From the NCBI GenBank assembly GCA_036374175.1, contig DASUUH010000037.1, positions 1-54,428 of the forward strand: a stretch of 54,428 nt of DNA. The letters are read 5' to 3'. This DNA is from JASLBX01 sp036374175. Lineage in GTDB: Bacteria; Actinomycetota; Actinomycetes; Jiangellales; Jiangellaceae. The notes under the pieces were generated by a model that was not told where the DNA came from, did not search any database, and was given only the letters and a program-made list of their open reading frames with translations. Below are positions 50,118-54,428 of this stretch, piece by piece. The position numbers and the translations under genes were made by a program. How positions within the stretch are numbered: position 1 is the stretch's first letter; every line of letters starts with the position of its first letter.

Positions 50118-52412
50118 ATGACCGACGACGCGAGGGAGACCCGTCCGGAACAGGACTACCGGGCCCGGCAATCGCTGGACCAGGTGCCGGACGAGCTGCC
50201 ACCAGAGCTCAAGGAAGAGCTCGAAAAGGACATCGAGCGCCTTGAGCAGGTCGGCTTCACCGACGCGACCGTCAAGACGCGGTCGGACCTGCGGGCTTGG
50301 TGGCGTTGGGCCACTTTCGGGATTGCGCTGACGCTGAGCCTGTTCCACATCTACACCGCGGTCTTCGGCTTGCTGCCCAGCCTGGAGCAGCGCAGCTTCC
50401 ACCTCGCATTCGGCCTCGGACTGGTCTTCCTGCTTTATCCGGCCAACACGTCAGCGGCGATGGCGCGCGAGGCGCGGCGGGGTTGGGTGGCGACGGGTGT
50501 CGCCCTCGTGGTGATCGCCTATCTGATCGCGACAGAAAGCGCCGATGCGCAGAATGTGCTGCCTGCGCTTGTCATCATCGCGCTGGTTCAGGCGGCACGT
50601 CACCTGCCGTGGCACATCGCCGGCATGCCGATCGCCGACATCTTGCTGTCGCTGCTCGGCTTTACCGCCGGCCTGTACATCTTCGTGTCGTGGGAGGAAC
50701 TCGCGAGGCGGCCCGCCCTGCCCACCGAGACGGACCTGATGGTCGGCGCCGTCGGTATCTTGATCATTCTGGTCGCTGCGCAGCGCGTCATCGGCACACC
50801 GCTGGTCGCTGTCGCGGCAGTAGTGCTTCTCTACGCCCACTGGCCGCGGGTGGAAGCGCTGCCCGACCTACCTGGCTTCCTGAACCACGCCGGCTACTCG
50901 ATCGACCGGATCATTTCTACGCAGTTCCTCACGACTGAAGGTGTTTTCGGCATTCCGTTGCGAGTGTCATCCACCTTCATCTACATGTTCATGATCTTCG
51001 CGGCGATGCTGCAGCGGACCGGAATGGAGCGGTTCTTCACCGAGTTCGCCTTCGGCGCCACCGGCCACCTCACCGGTGGCACGGCCAAGGTGGGCGTCAT
51101 GACGAGCGCCTTCTCGGGGACCATCACTGGGAGCTCGATCGCCAACACGGTTGGCAACGGGGCGTTCACGATCCCGATGATGAAGCGGTCGGGTTACAAG
51201 GGCGAATACGCGGGCGCGGTCGAAGCCGCCTCATCTACGGGCGGGCAGCTGATGCCGCCGGTCATGGGTGCGGCCGCCTTCATCATGATTGATATAACAG
51301 GCATGCCGTATGGCGAGATCATCAAAGCGGCCATCGTCCCGTCCATCCTGTTCTTCGTCGCGCAGTACGTGGTGATCCACTACGACTCGAAGAAGCTGGG
51401 CATCGGCGGGTTGCCGCGCGATCAGCTGCCGAAAGTCCGCCAGCTGGTCGTGCGCAAGGGATACCTGCTGATCCCGATCGTGGTCATCTTCTGGATCCTG
51501 GCGCAGGGGCAAACACCGCTGCGGGCGGCGACCCTGTCGATCGGTGCGGCGATCGCCGTCAACATCGTCGTGCAGTTGATCTCGCTGGCCCGCCGCCGCT
51601 GGCGCGAGATGGAAGACAAGCTCACCCCGGTGGCCCTGCTCGACGGTCTGGTGGACGCAGCGCGCCTGGCACTGCCGATCATCGTCGCGACGGCCGCGGC
51701 CGGCCTGATCGCTGGTGTCATCACACTCACCGGCGTCGGCCTCAAGCTGGCCGGATCACTCGTGGACCTGGCCGGCGGCAGCCTGCTGTTCACTGCGGTC
51801 TTCGCCATGATCGCCTGCCTGATCCTCGGCATGGGTGTGCCGACGACGGCGAACTACGTCATCACGGCCACGCTCGCGGCGCCGGCCATCATGGCTGCCG
51901 GTGGGTTCGAGATGGAGCAGATACTGATCGCCCATCTGTTCGTGTTCTACTTCGGCGTGCTGGCGGACATCACGCCGCCGGTCTGCCTGGCGGCGTACGC
52001 GGGAGCGGGAATAGCGCAAGCCAACCCGATCCGCACTGGCGTGCATTCGGTACGCATCGCCCTCGGCGGGTTCATCGTCCCGTACATGTTCCTGTTCTCC
52101 CACGAGTTGCTGCTGATCTTCGAGGAGGGCCAGAACCCGTGGGTGGCCGGTGCGCTGGCGTTCCTCACGGCATCCGCCGGCATCACGATGATCGGCGTTG
52201 CGGTCGTCGGCTTCCTGGACCGCAAGCTGGACTGGTGGGTGCGCATCCTGCTCGCGGCCGCGGGCCTGCTACTGCTGAACTCGCAGTACCTGACGGACGT
52301 CCTCGGAGTCGCGATCGGCGCTGTGGTCTTTGCCTGGCAGTGGTGGACCGGGCCGCGGGCCCGCCAGCGCGAGGAGGCCGCGCAGGTCTCGATGCCGGAC
52401 GCGGACGGCTGA
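50118..52412 (+). CDS. TRAP transporter fused permease (4TM/12TM)
   Basis: This 764-residue membrane protein fuses the small (DctQ-like) and large (DctM-like) TRAP permease subunits, the form that goes with TAXI binding proteins. A hydrophilic N-terminus of about 65 residues with a coiled-coil-like ELPPELKEELEKDIERLEQVGF precedes the membrane part. Signatures include RISTQFLTTEGVFGIPLRVSSTFIYMFMIFAAMLQRTG-type residues, TSAFSGTITGSSIANTVGNGAFTIPMMKRSGY, AAASTGGQLMPPVMGAAAF-like (EAASSTGGQLMPPVMGAAAFIM) and LGMGVPTTANYVITATLAAPA. Transport is driven by an ion gradient. ATG 50118 has AAGGCGGAG at 50106-50114. Confidence 0.93.
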   Translation: MTDDARETRPEQDYRARQSLDQVPDELPPELKEELEKDIERLEQVGFTDATVKTRSDLRAWWRWATFGIALTLSLFHIYTAVFGLLPSLEQRSFHLAFGLGLVFLLYPANTSAAMAREARRGWVATGVALVVIAYLIATESADAQNVLPALVIIALVQAARHLPWHIAGMPIADILLSLLGFTAGLYIFVSWEELARRPALPTETDLMVGAVGILIILVAAQRVIGTPLVAVAAVVLLYAHWPRVEALPDLPGFLNHAGYSIDRIISTQFLTTEGVFGIPLRVSSTFIYMFMIFAAMLQRTGMERFFTEFAFGATGHLTGGTAKVGVMTSAFSGTITGSSIANTVGNGAFTIPMMKRSGYKGEYAGAVEAASSTGGQLMPPVMGAAAFIMIDITGMPYGEIIKAAIVPSILFFVAQYVVIHYDSKKLGIGGLPRDQLPKVRQLVVRKGYLLIPIVVIFWILAQGQTPLRAATLSIGAAIAVNIVVQLISLARRRWREMEDKLTPVALLDGLVDAARLALPIIVATAAAGLIAGVITLTGVGLKLAGSLVDLAGGSLLFTAVFAMIACLILGMGVPTTANYVITATLAAPAIMAAGGFEMEQILIAHLFVFYFGVLADITPPVCLAAYAGAGIAQANPIRTGVHSVRIALGGFIVPYMFLFSHELLLIFEEGQNPWVAGALAFLTASAGITMIGVAVVGFLDRKLDWWVRILLAAAGLLLLNSQYLTDVLGVAIGAVVFAWQWWTGPRARQREEAAQVSMPDADG

Positions 52413-52434
52413 GCGCTTAGGCTTGGCTGCTGAG

Positions 52435-53919
52435 ATGAGCACGCGCACGTACGAGATCCGCACCTTCGGGTGCCAGATGAACGTCCACGACTCCGAGCGC
52501 CTGGCCGGGCTGCTGGAGCAGGCGGGTTACGCCCGTGCCACCGACGGGCCGGCCGATGTCGTGGTGCTCAACACGTGCGCTGTACGCGAGAACGCCGACA
52601 ACAAGCTGTACGGCAACCTCGGTCACCTGGCGCCGGTCAAGGAACGCCAGCCTGGCATGCAGATCGCCGTGGGCGGTTGTCTGGCGCAGAAGGACCGCGG
52701 AGAGATCGTCCGTAAGGCACCGTGGGTCGACGTGGTCTTCGGCACACACAACGTCGGGTCGCTACCCACATTGCTGGAGCGGGCTCGCATCGCGGACGAG
52801 GCTCAGGTCGAGATCGTCGAAGCGCTTGAGGTGTTTCCCTCGACGCTGCCATCCCGCCGCGAAAGCGCGTACGCCGCCTGGGTAGCGATCAGTGTCGGGT
52901 GCAACAACACCTGCACCTTCTGCATCGTCCCCGCCCTGCGCGGCCGAGAGCGCGATCGTCGTCCCGGTGACGTGCTGGCCGAGGTCGAGGCGCTCGTGGC
53001 CGAAGGTGTGATCGAGGTGACGCTACTGGGCCAGAACGTCAACGCCTACGGCGTCGAGTTCGGCGACCGCTACGCGTTCGGCAAGCTGTTGCGGGCCGCA
53101 GGCGCAGTGGATGGCCTGGAGCGGGTGCGGTTCACCTCACCACACCCGCGGGACTTCACCGACGACGTAATCGCGGCGATGGCTGAGACGCCGACCGTAA
53201 TGCCCCAGTTGCACATGCCCTTGCAGTCCGGGTCGGACGCCGTGCTGCGGGCGATGCGCCGGTCGTACCGGCAAGAGCGGTATCTCGGCATCGTGGAGAA
53301 GGTCCGGGCGGCCATGCCGGACGCGGCTATCACTACCGACATCATCGTCGGCTTTCCCGGTGAGACCGACGCGGACTTCGAGCAGACGCTGCACGTGGTG
53401 CGCGAGGCCAGGTTCGCGCAGGCGTTCACCTTCCAGTACTCCAAGCGGCCCGGCACCCCGGCCGCCGACATGCCCGACCAGGTCTCGGCCGACGTCGTCA
53501 AAGAGCGGTACCAGCGGCTCGTCGAGGCATGTGAAGAGGTTGCGTGGGCCGAGAACAAGCGCTTTGTGGGGCGCGACGTCGAGGTCCTCGTCGCGGCGGG
53601 CGAAGGGCGCAAGGACGAGAACACCCGCCGGTTGTCCGGCCGCGCGCGCGACAACCGGCTGGTGCACTTCTCGGTGCCGGACGGCGCGCAGCGACCGCGG
53701 CCGGGCGATTTCACGACCGTCGGCGTCACCTACGCCGCGCCCCACCACCTGGTGGCCGATTCCGCCATCGCAGGCGGCACGTACGAGGTGCGGCGCACGC
53801 GTGCCGGTGACGCGCACGAACGCGCCGTTACGCCAGCGGGCGAACCGGGAGTCCTGCTGGGCATGCCTACGGTCGGTGCGCCGCCCGCGGCCGAGCCGAC
53901 GAGCGCCTGCGCGTCGTAA
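52435..53919 (+). CDS. miaB: tRNA-2-methylthio-N6-dimethylallyladenosine synthase
   Basis: MiaB is a radical SAM enzyme that methylthiolates i6A37 in tRNAs reading codons that begin with U. The 494 residues start with the UPF0004 domain (IRTFGCQMNVHDSERLAGLLEQAGY, VVLNTCAVRENADNKLYG, VGGCLAQKD). The radical SAM motif is Cys156, Cys160 and Cys163 (GCNNTCTFCIVP). A TRAM domain (about 395-460) and a variable tail follow. ATG 52435 matches the family N-terminus. TAGGCT (52418-52423) is a likely -10 giving a leader of only a few bases. miaB near recA-recX is the usual actinobacterial position. Confidence 0.95.
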   Translation: MSTRTYEIRTFGCQMNVHDSERLAGLLEQAGYARATDGPADVVVLNTCAVRENADNKLYGNLGHLAPVKERQPGMQIAVGGCLAQKDRGEIVRKAPWVDVVFGTHNVGSLPTLLERARIADEAQVEIVEALEVFPSTLPSRRESAYAAWVAISVGCNNTCTFCIVPALRGRERDRRPGDVLAEVEALVAEGVIEVTLLGQNVNAYGVEFGDRYAFGKLLRAAGAVDGLERVRFTSPHPRDFTDDVIAAMAETPTVMPQLHMPLQSGSDAVLRAMRRSYRQERYLGIVEKVRAAMPDAAITTDIIVGFPGETDADFEQTLHVVREARFAQAFTFQYSKRPGTPAADMPDQVSADVVKERYQRLVEACEEVAWAENKRFVGRDVEVLVAAGEGRKDENTRRLSGRARDNRLVHFSVPDGAQRPRPGDFTTVGVTYAAPHHLVADSAIAGGTYEVRRTRAGDAHERAVTPAGEPGVLLGMPTVGAPPAAEPTSACAS

Positions 53920-53924
53920 CCACT

Positions 53925-54419
53925 TCAGGTTTGGCCCTCGTCGGGCGAGGGCGGGTACGGGTAACTGACAGCGAACCTGTCGCGCAGTGCCTCTCGCAGC
54001 TGGGTTCGCGACCTATCGGCGATCGAGAGCGTCGCAAGTGCGCCGATAGCGCCCAAGGTGAGTGCGGCCGGCGTCACAGCGGCCTCGGGCACCCGGTCGA
54101 GCACCCACCAGCCGCGGGACGTGGCGACGACAAGCAGGGCGGTCACGACCGCGCCGGCCACGATTCCCTTGCGCCGCGGCCGCGGGATCTCCGGTTCCGG
54201 CTGGCCCTGCCACAGCACCAACCCGCCCATGATGGTCAGAGCCAGTCCGAGAACACCTCCCAGCCCGCGAGTGTCCCAGACCATGGCAAAGGTGCCGACG
54301 GTGATGAGTACGCGAGCCAGCAGCGCGACCCCGCCGCCGTACCTGACGGCGGGCAGCCATGCGAGCGAAATGCCGACGCCGAGCAGGACCACGGATGCGG
54401 CGGCAGCGATTCGGATCAC
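53925..54419 (-). CDS. Hypothetical membrane protein (start uncertain at window edge)
   Basis: I do not recognise this 164-residue protein. It has membrane segments at about residues 4-20, 28-45, 52-70 (GVLGLALTIMGGLVLW), 88-105 and 120-140, and a short hydrophilic C-terminus with SYPYPPSPDEGQT. A basic loop PEIPRPRRKG separates the halves. GTG 54419 is the first visible start, but the frame stays open to the window edge, so the true start may lie outside. It converges on miaB with 5 bases between. Confidence 0.65.
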   Translation of the reverse strand: MIRIAAAASVVLLGVGISLAWLPAVRYGGGVALLARVLITVGTFAMVWDTRGLGGVLGLALTIMGGLVLWQGQPEPEIPRPRRKGIVAGAVVTALLVVATSRGWWVLDRVPEAAVTPAALTLGAIGALATLSIADRSRTQLREALRDRFAVSYPYPPSPDEGQT

Positions 54420-54428
54420 TTCGTCGGG

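Overview
This is high-GC actinobacterial chromosome. The gene order proS / DUF4439 pair / rimP-nusA-ylxR-infB / rbfA-truB-ribF-rpsO-pnp-M16 peptidase-dapB / dapA-rnj-ftsK / pgsA-cinA-clgR / DUF3046-recA-recX / miaB is the order known from mycobacteria and streptomycetes. Many genes start with GTG, stop/start overlaps (ATGA, GTGA) are common, and several genes have a TANNNT -10 box placed 6-8 bases before the start codon, as expected for leaderless transcripts. The presence of rimO, rny, sthA and a TAXI-TRAP transporter argues against Mycobacterium itself. The order or family cannot be settled from the window. I see no rRNA, tRNA, CRISPR array, prophage or insertion sequence.

Region by region. 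(1) 1-5.5 kb: the 3' part of proS, then sthA and a hipBA toxin-antitoxin pair placed between proS and two reverse-strand ferritin-like DUF4439 genes. (2) 5.5-18.2 kb: the translation and RNA block rimP-nusA-ylxR-infB, DUF503, rbfA-truB-ribF, rpsO-pnp, a zinc peptidase and dapB. (3) 18.2-24.4 kb: an accessory block separating dapB from dapA. It holds a nitroreductase, an unknown two-domain protein, DUF2461, a GNAT acetyltransferase and a compact paaABCDE operon for phenylacetyl-CoA epoxidation. (4) 24.4-32.6 kb: dapA-rnj, ftsK, rimO, pgsA-cinA and clgR. (5) 32.7-43.6 kb: a ROK regulator, an MMPL transporter, an SRPBCC/epimerase fusion protein, the giant helicase Lhr, DUF3046 and an MFS transporter. 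(6) 43.6-54.4 kb: recA-recX, the RNase Y gene after a long leader, a solitary amino-acid-type binding lipoprotein, a TAXI-DUF1850-TRAP permease operon, miaB and a membrane protein.

Themes. Three mRNA-decay enzymes (PNPase, RNase J, RNase Y) lie within 34 kb. DNA-damage control is visible at recA (a LexA box plus a separate RecA-NDp/PafBC-type promoter) and probably at lhr (a second PafBC-like promoter). The most unusual DNA is an intergenic repeat family with the core CGTTCGATCACGTTCGGCAG. It starts 0-18 bases after the stop codons of infB, ribF, rnj and rny. The infB copy is a 90-base hairpin with a 20-bp outer and a 15-bp inner stem.
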